A DNA stretch of 64,000 nt from Linanthus parryae (Eukaryota; Streptophyta; Magnoliopsida; Ericales; Polemoniaceae). Position 1 is the first letter of the stretch, and every line of letters begins with the position of its first letter. The stretch spans positions 144,671,368 to 144,735,367 of the forward strand of contig JALGPY010000001.1 of assembly GCA_023055425.1 (NCBI GenBank), given 5' to 3'. The notes below the pieces were generated by a model that did not search any database, had not been told where the DNA came from, and was given only the letters and a program-made list of their open reading frames with translations. Both the position numbers and the translations under genes were made by a program. Shown in pieces: positions 1 to 9,953 of this stretch.

Positions 1-34
1 TTTTACAACGAAAAATATCATCTTACTCTTAATG

Positions 35-335
35 GCTTAAGCATCTCCAATAGGTCATCTATATAGCAGTTATCTTTAATATAAATAAGATGATAAAAAT
101 ATTACCTCCAATAGGGTCTCTACTCCGCTCTTTATTTTAGCGGATAGTTATCCCACTCATTATATTTGAAGAGCCGGATCAATAACTTCATACCTTCTTT
201 AACCATGTTCTTAGCGGTTATGTTCTAACACTACTGGAGCACTTACTAAAAACTTACAATATCTAAAAAAAAAATGTTTGATTTTCATCAAATTGTAAAT
301 AACTTTTAGCTACTAGTACTGGAGATTGCCAAAGC
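35..335. repeat. Possible degenerate MITE with GCATCTCCAA-type ends
   Basis: The left end reads GCTTAAGCATCTCCAATA. The right end, read on the minus strand, is GCTTTGGCAATCTCCAGTA, so the two form an imperfect inverted repeat of about 19 bp around an AT-rich interior with no coding potential. CATCTCCAA ends are common in plant MITEs (PIF/Harbinger- or hAT-like). I could not fix a target-site duplication, so the boundaries and superfamily are inference. Confidence 0.35.
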
Positions 336-345
336 TAGATTATTG

Positions 346-1935
346 GATGTATTAATTATCAAAAACATGGCAAAAACCCAATTTTTTGTAGAAGAAGAAC
401 CGGATTCAGTTGGGTCCAGCCCGGATCCAGTTGGGTGACTCACTAACGTGTCGCTTCCTGGTTGGTGAATGTGTGATCGGCCGCGTCCTTCCCGAATCGG
501 TTAGATACTACCGTACCCGGTTAACAAAAGACTAGGATTTAGCTTTGCGGTTGGGCAGTGAAAAATATTTTTAAAAATAACGTGTCCAGCTTTTAAGGTA
601 CGCGAATCTGGATAATCCTAAAAATCCTAAAATTTATTTCGCTCATCCAAACGGGTCATATTAAAATGTAAAAATTCATTTATCTAGGTATCACTTAATC
701 CAACTTCACCAAACTAGGCCAATGAAACGCATCCACATTCATTTGGGCCTAAACTAATAAGACTTACCAAACTAATCCAATTAATTAGCCCAATTATAGT
801 CTCTCCGTTCCTCCAAGTTGTTCACAAAAATATGTGAGTATTATTTGGACATAGCGATTAGGTCAGGAAAACAAAGCAAGAATTTGATATTTTTCCGTGG
901 TATTGTAGACCAAAATTTACTCTGCAACATCATGAAAAGATTACCACATTTTTGCATTATTTTACTAACAAAATCGCTAGGCCTAAATAATACCAAAATA
1001 ACTTTTGTGAAGAACCCAGAGGAACAGAGGGAGTACTGATTAACCTACTAATTTAACCCAGCCCATAAGTAGTGCCCCATCTCCGTCTAAAGTAATGGTA
1101 TTTCACTTAATTGTATTACCCGGGCCTGCCCCGATGTCTTGGCATCTCACACCGTGTTTGCTTGTTTTAGTTGGGTTGGGTTACCACAAGTCTATGATGA
1201 TACAAATACCTGAGACTTGTTCGGACTACAAAGTATGTAATCATATTAAATGCTTGTTTCCTTAATAAGACCAAAATATATAAGAATGGCCACTTGTCTG
1301 TCTAATTACATGATCCTAAGACTTCTAGAAGGATTGCATTGTCTATTTATTGATTCTGCTGCAACAAATACTCAATGTACTTGCATGAATACACTTCCAC
1401 GCTAAGTATCCAGGAGTTACAGAGTGAAAACATTCTACCCTTTCCCCCGAAAAAGACAACACTCTAGTTCATAACGGTCGGTTTTAATTTAAGCTAGAGA
1501 AAATCACCATGAAATTAGAACTAATCAATTCGTTCGCGAAATTTAAAAAATGACTTACGAATCTCAAACTTATAATCATTGTTCATTGTTTAAGCGGAAT
1601 TATTTTACAAAACAAATTGTGTACCAAACACCGGAAATCGAGAAAATGCTTTGCACCAAACATTTTACCGCCGACCAAACAGAGCATTGATTTCCATAAT
1701 ATAGAACAGTTTGCGAAGAAAAACACATCGAAAACTTGATTTCCATACCTTTGCATTTCCTATCATGTGTCAGTCTTCTCAAAAGAACAAAAGTATTTTT
1801 CTCCAACACTTTCGAACACAATTAGGACAAACCTAATTATACAATCATTCATTTAAAAATTATGCATCGTTTATATTACAATCTCATCACACATACCGAA
1901 ACACCAACCAAACCAAATAGCTCTCTGGCTCTCTC
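346..1935. other. Intergenic, no gene recognised
   Basis: AT-rich sequence with only short unsupported open frames. No protein family, RNA gene, TIR or LTR pair was recognised. Part of it is probably the 3' flank of the CEP gene that ends at 1936. Confidence 0.5.
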
Positions 1936-2226
1936 TTATGGAGCACCAGGGGGCTCCAAGTGACCAACACCGGGGCTATGCCCAGGACTCGTTGGCCGGA
2001 AAGCATTCACTTGCATCCTCTTGTAACGGTTTAGTATCAACCCATCAACCACAGGAGGCTGACGCCCTACGGTGGTAGGGCTTTTCGGATGAAAATTCCC
2101 TATGGTAGTAGGGCTATTCGGATGAAAATTGGGCAGCCGCGACGCTACTACCAATCCAGGCTGCAGCTCTAGTAGGAGGACTATCAAACAAAGATTTAGG
2201 GTTAGGGTTTTTTTATGAGAGGCCAT
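1936..2226 (-). CDS. CEP: C-terminally encoded peptide (CEP) precursor, 96 aa
   Basis: Prepropeptide of a secreted CEP hormone. Known CEPs are 15-mers, usually hydroxyprolinated, perceived by CEPR leucine-rich-repeat receptor kinases and involved in nitrogen-demand and root signalling (family knowledge). Seen here: an N-terminal signal peptide (about residues 1-29, hydrophobic core NLCLIVLLLE), a variable region, and near the C-terminus the CEP domain AFRPTSPGHSPGVGH at residues 75-89 (positions 1960-2004), followed by a 7-residue tail. Every hallmark residue of xFRPTxPGxSPGxGH is present. Residues 33-43 and 44-54 are a tandem 11-aa repeat (NFHPNSPTTIG, NFHPKSPTTVG) sharing the F-x-P-x-S-P frame of the hormone. 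The start is ATG 2226 rather than the in-frame ATG at 2454, because 2226 gives the signal peptide directly and a TATA box lies about 105 bp upstream, inside the longer frame. Single exon, as in most CEP genes. The paralogue number cannot be assigned. Confidence 0.93.
   Translation of the reverse strand: MASHKKTLTLNLCLIVLLLELQPGLVVASRLPNFHPNSPTTIGNFHPKSPTTVGRQPPVVDGLILNRYKRMQVNAFRPTSPGHSPGVGHLEPPGAP
2065..2130 (-). repeat. Tandem 33-bp repeat inside the CEP precursor
   Basis: Two adjacent in-frame 33-bp units (2098-2130 and 2065-2097) differ at only a few bases and encode NFHPNSPTTIG and NFHPKSPTTVG. Few differences suggest a recent in-frame duplication. Confidence 0.85.
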
Positions 2227-2327
2227 GAAGGAAACCTCGAAATATGACTGAAAATAGCCAAACAAGTGAACCAAGAAAAAACTATCTAGTGTCTGTGTTT
2301 GTGATTGTGATTGATGATTAAGGATGT

Positions 2328-2336
2328 TGTATATAA
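2328..2336 (-). promoter_or_regulatory. TATA box of the CEP gene
   Basis: The minus strand reads CTTATATACAACA about 105 bp upstream of ATG 2226. Position and sequence fit a core promoter, leaving a 5' UTR of about 70-80 nt. Confidence 0.55.
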
Positions 2337-2835
2337 GATGATTTAGAGGGTCACATAAAGAACATAAAAGTGTCCCAAGTTGAACCCACATTGTGCTCTT
2401 TTCTACAATAAAGAAGTTAGAAGAATATTTGTCCATTTTGGGCAAGTATGGCATTTTCTTGAGTTATCTCAGTTTTTAGCAACTTCTCATAAACCACACA
2501 TTGGAGTTCTCGTAGAACAGATAGGGAAAGAGACCGGGGCAGCTTGATTAGACACCACAATTAGCAGAACAATTTGCTTTATGCTAGTAGTACATTTTTG
2601 TTGTTTCTTTTCTCTTCTCTTTGGAAGCTGGACAGAGACTAAAACAGCTCCGTTAACAGATGTTGCCAAGTTTGTTTCAACAAGGAAAATGCTTCTTCCA
2701 CTAGGTAGCTGCTACATGCTCTCTCTCTCTCTAATCTCTGATCTTATTCCCCTAATCTCTTGTCCTAAAGTCATTGGCATACCATATTCATTCCAAGCTA
2801 TAGCTTGTTTATTGAACTTCTCTCATGTGATAGGG

Positions 2836-2837
<2 letters not shown>

Positions 2838-2882
<45 letters not shown>
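2838..2882. repeat. (TA)n microsatellite
   Basis: About 22 uninterrupted TA units directly abutting the 3' end of a Helitron. Confidence 0.95.
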
Positions 2883-2883
<1 letters not shown>

Positions 2884-3240
2884 TAGAGTATTACTCGTGC
2901 CCGAGGGCACTATCCCTAAATTGGATAGTTTTTTTTAATTTAGAGGTGTTTTTTTAAAAAATAAATTTAGATGTGTTATCTAAAAATTATATTTACAAAT
3001 GTGGTAGAAAAAAAAATAAAAAAAAAAAGAACAGCTTCCAAGTTAGGGATGTAATTGAGAAAAACCTCTCTCCTATTAGTTATGGATGTCCAAGAAGAGT
3101 GGGTAATTAGGAATGTCAAAAGAGAGTGGGAAATTAGAGATGTAATAAGTAGGTGAGATCTAATGGTGGGGATGGAGTTGATTTAATCTAACGGCTGAAA
3201 ATTCAAAAGTTTGTTAAATCATGCTATTTTATAATATAGA
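2883..3240 (-). mobile_element. Short non-autonomous Helitron, copy 1
   Basis: On the minus strand the element begins TCTATATTATAAAATAGCAT (after a host A) and ends CTAG followed by a host T, matching Helitron rules: 5' TC, 3' CTRR, insertion between A and T, no target duplication. Next to the 3' end lies a perfect hairpin, GTGCCC-TC-GGGCAC, about 10 nt before the terminal CTAG. No RepHel coding sequence is present. A second copy in opposite orientation lies at 30489-30883 with the same ends. Confidence 0.8.
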
Positions 3241-3379
3241 TATAGATATATATATATACATATATATATATAATTGATTCTTACACCGATCATTATTGAT
3301 GGTTACACCGAATTTTAGTGGGCATGACTTTTTTAACCTCCCTCATCAATTAGTAACGTTTTCTATATAATTTGTAATA

Positions 3380-3552
3380 TGTTATGAATTAATACTAATT
3401 GATATGGTGAATATTCCCTAATATTGTAATACCATACTTAGAAGATTATTATTGACTCCCACACTCTATATAAAGAGTGGTTTGGTAGAGAATAAAGATA
3501 GCTTTGATATTCCTCCAAACTTTGTCTCCATCTTTTCTCTCTCAGTTCATCA
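3380..3552 (+). repeat. 5' LTR of the outer Copia
   Basis: Starts TGTTATGAATTAATAC and ends TTCATCA; contains TATA box CTATATAAAG near 3466-3475. Nearly identical to the 3' LTR at 20449-20623. Confidence 0.95.
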
Positions 3553-3607
3553 CGTTATCAGCACTTTCGCTCTACCGGAAGAGAAGATCAAAGAAAAAAG
3601 ATCCACA

Positions 3608-4209
3608 ATGTCAAACATCGCGAAGCTCGAGTTCACTGGACTTCACATTACTGGAAAAAATTACTTGTCGTGGTCTCTTGATGCTGGATTGCACCTAGAC
3701 TCAAAAGGTCTTGGGCATACTATAAAAGCAGACAATACCGCGTCCGAAAAGGAACGCGCCGATGTGTTGATATTTTTGCGCCGCCATATAGATGAGGATT
3801 TAAAAAATGAGTATCTTACTATTAATGACCCCCTCATCTTATGGAATAATTTTAGAGAGCGCTACGAGCACTTGAAGTCTGTTTTACTCCCCCAGGCTCG
3901 TTATGATTGAATACACCTGAGGTTTCAGGATTACAGTACGGTAAACAGTTATATCTCCGCACTCTTCAAAATTACATCCCTGCTAAAACTTTTGGCGAGA
4001 ACGTCACTGATGAGCAATTATTGGAAAAGACATTGTCTACCTTCCATTGCTCGAATATACTCCTGCAACAGCAGTATCGAGAAAAGGGATTCAAATAATA
4101 TTCTGAATTGATTTCTTGTTTATTGGTTGCAGAAAGAAACAATGCCATATTGAAGAAAAATCATGAACCGCGTCCGACTGGCTCGACCCCTCTCCCTGCA
4201 GTGAGTAAT
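3608..4209 (+). pseudogene. Outer Copia gag, N-terminal part, broken
   Basis: Starts MSNIAKLEFTG and continues with the UBN2-type gag signature (TGKNYLSWSLDAGLHLDSKG, then a FRERYEHLKS segment). An in-frame TGA at 3908-3910, just after ARYD, interrupts it where family members have tryptophan. A frameshift near 3985 moves the homology to another frame (GENVTDEQLLEKT, LLQQQYREKGFK), and a further stop follows at 4096. The coding sequence is then split by the solo LTR inserted at 4215 and resumes in frame at 7688. Confidence 0.85.
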
Positions 4210-4777
4210 AATGCCGCAACAACCCCCTTATCCGGCGCAGGACAAGACCGGGAGGGTGATGCTTAATAGAAGCGGCGGAGATCAAAAGCAATACATTTCA
4301 CAACACTTATTCATATTATTAAACATCAAACTCAGAGTCTCATACAAACAGTTCTTACTATTACACAACAGTTATCTAATGTCATTAGATAGTTTACTGA
4401 TGACGATCGCAATCTAGGTGTGTCTCGCGCCCCTTCTATTTCATATCCTAGATCCTAGACCTGCGGTGGGAAGAACAACCAGAACCGCAGTTTCGAAAGT
4501 CAGCAAGAAGTGCTGAGTGAGATACACCTTAGCGCGTAAAACAGGAAAGGATATATAGACAGCTAGGATGAGAGTTGAAAACAACAGTAACAGCGTATGA
4601 GTAGAACAATTATCAGAGGGCGGAACAACGTGAACAACAAAGTCAGAAATGATCATCCTGAGATAGATTTCAAGGACAAATGCCATGCACAGTTACTGGA
4701 TAAAGAAATGCCAACGGAGGGCTTCTCAATAATATCTCTTGCCAACAAAACATAACGTGGAAACTCCCGAATCGGTG

Positions 4778-5062
4778 TTTCCGGCCGGAGCCAATAAGTC
4801 CAAGACTTCAACCAAAAGTCAGGGGAAACTCCAGAGTCTGTGTTTCCGGCCGGAGCCAACTTTAAACTTAGTCCATGACCACAACAAGTAGTCAAGGGGA
4901 ACTCCAAAGTCTGTGTTCCCGGCCGGAGCCGACTTAGTCCATGACCACAACAAGTAGTCAAGGGGAACTCCAATGTCCGTGTTCCCGGCCGGAGCCGACA
5001 AAGATCCATGACTCAATCAGTCAAGGGAAACTCACTGGTATCGGTGTTTCCAGCCGGAGCCG
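4778..5062. repeat. Tandem repeats of about 66-70 bp in the solo LTR
   Basis: The core CCGGCCGGAGCC recurs five times (near 4782, 4847, 4919, 4985 and, as CAGCCGGAGCC, 5050), each linked to GGGGAACTCC and a segment resembling TAGTCCATGACCACAACAAG. Spacing is about 65-72 bp. Confidence 0.85.
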
Positions 5063-5439
5063 ATCATAATAATAGTCCACTGGATATGGTACTTTTGTTA
5101 TTCGATGAGTATAGAAATTTCATTTGACACGCAGAAGATCATAGAAGTCATATCGTGACACAGAAGAAGCTAAGCGTACAAGTCTTAGCATGTATAACCC
5201 ACAAGTATATCTTGAGAAGGAGTATAAGATCACAATTTGACACGAAGGAAGCCAGACAAGCAAGATTAAGCATGTAGCTCGGAAGTATATTATGAGCGAG
5301 AATAGAAATCACATCAGAACATCAAAGAGGACAGGCACACGAGGCCAAGCATATAACTCACAAGTATTTTGAGACAAGAAACACAATTCGACACGAACGA
5401 AGCATGTAACTCACGAGTATAATCTGAGACGGAATTAAA

Positions 5440-5740
5440 TTCATATATTGACACGAAAGGAGCTAGGCGTGCTAGGCTAAGCATGTCAACTCACAAAAAT
5501 ATCTTGAGATAGAACATTGAACCAAATATGGACGCGAAAGGAGCTAGGTGTGCTAGACTAAGAATGTAAACTCACGAGTATATGCTGAGACATACGATGA
5601 AATCGTTCATTGAAACGAAAGAAGATAGGTGTGCTAGGCTAAGCATGTGAACTCACAAAAATATCTTGAGACAGAAAATTGAACCACATATGGACACGAA
5701 AGGAGCTAGGTGTGCTAGACTAAGCATGTAAACTCACCTG
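5440..5740. repeat. Second tandem repeat array in the solo LTR (about 80 bp units)
   Basis: The phrase GACACGAAAGGAGCTAGG, then TGTGCTAGACTAAGCATGTA and ACTCACAAAAATATCTTGAG, recurs near 5449, 5529, 5615 and 5693. Alternate copies are most alike, suggesting a higher-order dimer. Weaker copies extend back to about 5120. Confidence 0.75.
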
Positions 5741-6973
5741 AAGTCGATTTAGCAGCTAGTACGTCGGATGGTCGATGAAGCCTATGTCCACGAATCCGTC
5801 TCCTACAATTTAAAAATCTCTAGTCACAACGGTGTTACTCCTGAATAACCGAATACACTAGCCCAATATCACTGCTCGGCTAGGTCGAATACTAATTATA
5901 TCTCTCACGATCCCCAGTAAAACCCGATTTCTGGTCGTATACTTTTAAATGGTAAAAGAAGTATTTTTTGATATTAGTTAGTTTACTCAATGCTTGGGAA
6001 TATTTTAAAAAGTAAACAAGTAATATTATAGTTACTAAAATAGTAAGAAAATAGTAATTTATTCATAGTAATTTTGGCTAGAAATACTATTTTTGGATAC
6101 AACAAATGTTTTTGTTGGCAAAAGTTAATATTTCTTCTAAATCTCACTATTTATTTAGGTAAAACAAATATGACATTTTGTATTGAAAGAATATTTATAT
6201 ACTTAAAAATATTTAGCTTACTTTTCAAGAATTATATCCAATTATTAAAACACATATTTTTATTGATAAAGCATTTTCTTATATTGTTTATTTACTTATA
6301 TATATGGCTATTATCAAATAACCAATTAATTGTAATAATATAAACTATAACAGCCTCCAGTTTTAAGGAAATAATAGAAATACCCCCATCTTCTAACTAA
6401 AATAATTTCTGAAAAATACAACTACCTCCTCCTAAGCATGAATTCCAAACTTGATCAATCTAGATGTGAATTCAAGCATCGAGACACGATTTTGATAATC
6501 TAAATCAACTCAGGGTGAAGAGTAGAGCATACCGGAAGCAAGAATCGCAAGAAACGGTCGAAAATTAAGTCGGGTCAAGTCGTCAAAATCATCGCCGGAG
6601 GTGGAGCTCGACCGGAGCTTCTACGGCGGTTCTGGGCTTCGATTGATCCTTCTACTAGCTTATTCGGACTCTTTGGGGTGGATTAGAACCGGTTTCAGAG
6701 GGTGGGTGGCTCTGTTTTGATTCGGGTGGAGGTTGGCCGGAGCTTCGCCGACTTTAATGGAGGTCCGGCGATGGTGGTGCTCTGTTTAGCTATTGATTTC
6801 TCCCTTTTCTTTCTTTTTCAGGTATGTACAGAGAGGGTGAGAGAGAACGAGACAGAGTGAAACAGAGGGCGTTGGTGTCTTCTCGGGTTTCTCCCCGACG
6901 GCGGCAGTGGCGGTGGTGGCTGGTGAGGTCGCTTTCGCTGCTGCTTCTGGTGCTCTGTTCAGGACAGAGAGAA

Positions 6974-7006
<33 letters not shown>

Positions 7007-7687
7007 ATAAGAGGAGAAACAGATTGTGGTGCTGGGTTCGGTGGTTTTCCGACGGCAACGGCGGCGGCAGTGGCTCTGTTGCCGCTGCTGCTTCTTGCTC
7101 TGTTCTGGGTCAGAGAAACAGAGAGAGATGGAGAGAGAGAAAGAAGCAGAGGGAGAAGACAAGGACGATGGTGTTTGGTGGTGGTGGCCGAAGGTGGAAG
7201 GTGAGAGTGGCGGTGGTGTTGGTGGCTGGTTGGTCGGAGAAGAAGAAGATGAAGATGACGGTGATGAGGGGGATGAGCTTGTGAGGGAGATGAGGGCAGA
7301 GCTGCTTAAATAGGTGGTGAAGGAGGCGTTCGGTGGAAGGAAGGGTGTGCGGTGGCGGTGGCAAAAATCTTGCCGAAGAAGATGAGTTTGAAGATGATAA
7401 GGATTGGGGAAAAAAAACTAGGGTGTGGGTGGCACACCAATGGAATAATGTGATCTAGTGTAGCACATTTACTCAATCCCGCGGTGGTTCAACCCGCGTT
7501 ACAATTCAAAATAAAATTAACTCTCGCGTATTTACTTTCACATACTAATTCGATATTTTTCTAAAATCTTAGACAAATCTCTTAGTTACAAAATATAATA
7601 TTTTACCTGAGTTTCAATTTCTTAATTAAAATTGTATACGCTTTATAAATTACTGATTTACCCTTAGTAATTTATCGTGGTATTACA

Positions 7688-8168
7688 AATGCATTCCCTG
7701 AAGCGCATGTTGTTTTACGTGGTCAAAATAACCCACGTGGTCGTGGAGGTGGTCGTAGACATGGTCGCCGTTGTGGACGCGATCATTGTAAGAGCAATGT
7801 TTGGTACCGTGAGCCTCCACAACAGATGCCCTCCAATATCAACAAAAGAGGAGCACCACCACAAAACAGGGGGAGAAATAATGGTGGGAGACATCAAAAT
7901 TCACAAGCAGTTGCTAAAAAAGCACCTCCCAAACAGGGACAAAAATGTAACAGATGTGGAACTGATGGCCATTGGGAACATGTTTGCCGTACACCACGAC
8001 ACTTGGTTGATCTCTATCAAGCATCCAGAAATGGGAGTGCTACATTTAATGAATCAAACCATGTTGAGTATGAGCAGCCAATGGATCTCAAAGATTTTAA
8101 TGTGGATGACTTCTTTGCTCCTGATCCGCAAGTCGATGGCCCCTTTGGAGAGCCTGATTTTGTTTAGA
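7688..8168 (+). pseudogene. Outer Copia gag, C-terminal part with CCHC knuckle
   Basis: Continues gag after the solo LTR: AFPEAHVVLRGQNN, a Gly/Arg-rich stretch, then the zinc knuckle CNRCGTDGHWEHVC (7946-7987, CX2CX4HX4C), ending at a stop near 8165 after an acidic tail (DFNVDDFFAPDP). Gag binds the element's own RNA. The frame changes within the Gly/Arg-rich part, another sign of decay. Confidence 0.85.
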
Positions 8169-8294
8169 CAACTCATTTAGATTTCTTTTAAGTGATTAAT
8201 TTTTGATTTTTTTATTCCAGTTTAGGATGAATAATGTTCTTTGATAAGAACTTCAGACATTGTTATTTCTTTTTAGTAGGATTGAAAGTTTAAT

Positions 8295-8509
8295 ATGAGA
8301 AATTTCTTTTACTTATCAAATATTTATCTTTTAATTATAGATAAAATGGTGACTTGTGAAGACACATGCTTGGTGGACAGTGGAACAACTCACACAATTT
8401 TGCGTCATAAGAAATATTTTTTGCAAATTTCCCCTAATCAAGCATATATGCGCACAATTTCTGGTACATCTAGTTTAATTGAAGGCACTGGAAGAGCCTC
8501 TATCATATT
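8295..8509 (+). pseudogene. Outer Copia aspartic protease fragment
   Basis: Carries DTCLVDSGTTHTILRHKKYF with the retropepsin DSGTT catalytic motif (near 8376-8390). The frame is interrupted at 8509 by the antisense Copia insertion and continues at 17007 as LSGGTIFHVEEALYSSKS. Confidence 0.85.
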
Positions 8510-9939
8510 TGTAGGGTTTTGATTCATGGATGCGCAACGGAAACACAAACAATCATAAAATCATGCAAAACCCTCCAAGGATCACAAGTCAAGAGACATA
8601 ACGATGGTAAGGGTAAGAAATCAATAACACACCTTAGGGTTCTCCTTTGATGACTTCAAACGCGAATTGTGTCACGTTCTCTATGGTTGATCCACGCCTA
8701 GAGTTGATCCTAGAATTTCCCAAGTCCTTGGTGCTAGCCCGGAAGAGGAAGAGGAAGAAGAATCACGCAAAACGAGACCCAAAAGGAGGGTCTCGGCCTC
8801 CTTGTGGCCGACGGGGACGGGCGGCGGCAAAGGGGCGGTCGGTTCCCTTTGTTGCTTTCTCTCTCTCCTTTTGTTCTCTCCCACTCCTTTTTATGTCCAA
8901 TAATGAGCATAAGTTATATGGGAAGGAAGGAAGGAAGGTCCTTTATATAGTCCAACAACTCCTTGCCAACTACCTAAAGGACTTATTCTAGTCCTACTAG
9001 AATTCAATTTAGTCCCTTCCTTGCAAATTAGTCCCTACTAAGTTTGCAAGGTTTTGTAAAGTGATCCTTCTAATTAATTAATCCAATTAATTACTTCACA
9101 AATCTAGTTCAACTCTATATAGCGTGTGACCCCATAGGTTCTATCTAGTTGGTAGCAACTATTTGCTAATATGGAGCGGTCTCTAGCAAAACATCCATTC
9201 TAGCCAACTAATAGAATAGTCATCTTGAAAACCTTTGCACAAGTAATTGTCTCATCCCTTTGTCTCTATATCCGGATTGGACACGAGACATACAAGTCAC
9301 ACTCGCATATCCAATCCATAGTTTCTCGATCCATGGGAATAGCCTTATTCGTGCAAATAACATCAATATCCCATATTGATTTATTTGAGTCTGGCCAGAT
9401 ATTCTATAAGCACTATCCCTCGAGTGGCCTAGGATATTTGCTCCCGTTATGTGGGAGGGACAAATTCTATCTACGTCCACTACGATCTCTAAGCTTGCTT
9501 CTTATTGTATCCAGTACACACCTTTATAACTACCCAGTTACGGTGTAGCGTTTAACGCTACCAAAATCACAATAATCCACAACTAGAATATCCAGTGACT
9601 TCAAGTCTAAGGATGACAATACCATTGCACCGCGAGAAGCGCTTGTGACTCAACATAACGTGTATGTAGCCTTCTCGGAAATGGGTCAATCCAGTGCAAC
9701 ATTCCCTAATGTACACCTATGTGTTGGATCGTGATATCTCCATATCAATCCAACCCCATACTAGTCTATAGATGATTGTCCTATTAATCATTATACTTGA
9801 CTAGGGATATTTAAGATAAACAACACAATTGTAAATCTAAGGACTTCATTATATTAAATATCCAATAAATAATAAATGAATTTCTAGCCACAAATAATTC
9901 ATACTAAACTAGATTGCCTCTAGGGCATCTATTCCAACA
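8510..9939 (-). repeat. 3' LTR of the nested Copia
   Basis: On the plus strand it starts TGTAGGGTTTTGATTC and ends CTATTCCAACA. On the minus strand a TATA box CTATATAAAGGACC lies at about 8938-8951. Confidence 0.96.
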
Positions 9940-9950
9940 GTCTCCCACTT
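9940..9950 (-). other. Polypurine tract of the nested Copia
   Basis: The minus strand reads AAGTGGGAGAC immediately before the 3' LTR, the plus-strand primer site for reverse transcription. Confidence 0.85.
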
Positions 9951-9953
9951 GCA

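Larger units (their letters stand above)
4215..7687 (-). mobile_element. Solo Gypsy-type LTR (about 3.5 kb) inside the outer Copia gag
   Basis: Flanked by a 5-bp duplication AATGC (4210-4214 and 7688-7692). Removing the insert plus one AATGC restores gag continuity exactly. On the minus strand it begins TGTAATACCACGATAAATTA, typical of long chromovirus LTRs, and ends ...GTTGCG rather than the expected CA. A TATA-like CTATTTAAGC lies about 380 bp in (7303-7316), followed by a CT-rich leader. I found no second LTR, PBS or gag-pol inside, so a solo LTR left by recombination fits best. Tekay/Del affiliation is inference from the first bases and the length. The Ser/Arg-rich open frames at 6786-7364 come from (GA)n and GGN-rich sequence and are not genes. 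Confidence 0.75.

Noticed and set aside
2227..2454. N-terminal extension of the CEP open frame to ATG 2454
   Set aside because: It overlaps the likely TATA box and 5' UTR, and the internal ATG at 2226 gives a proper signal peptide.
4778..5062. CRISPR-like regularly spaced repeats
   Set aside because: Plant LTR tandem repeats; repeat and spacer are both conserved and there is no cas context.
6786..7364. Several overlapping Ser/Arg/Leu-rich open frames on both strands
   Set aside because: They are translations of (GA)n and GGN-rich sequence inside the solo LTR; no family signature.
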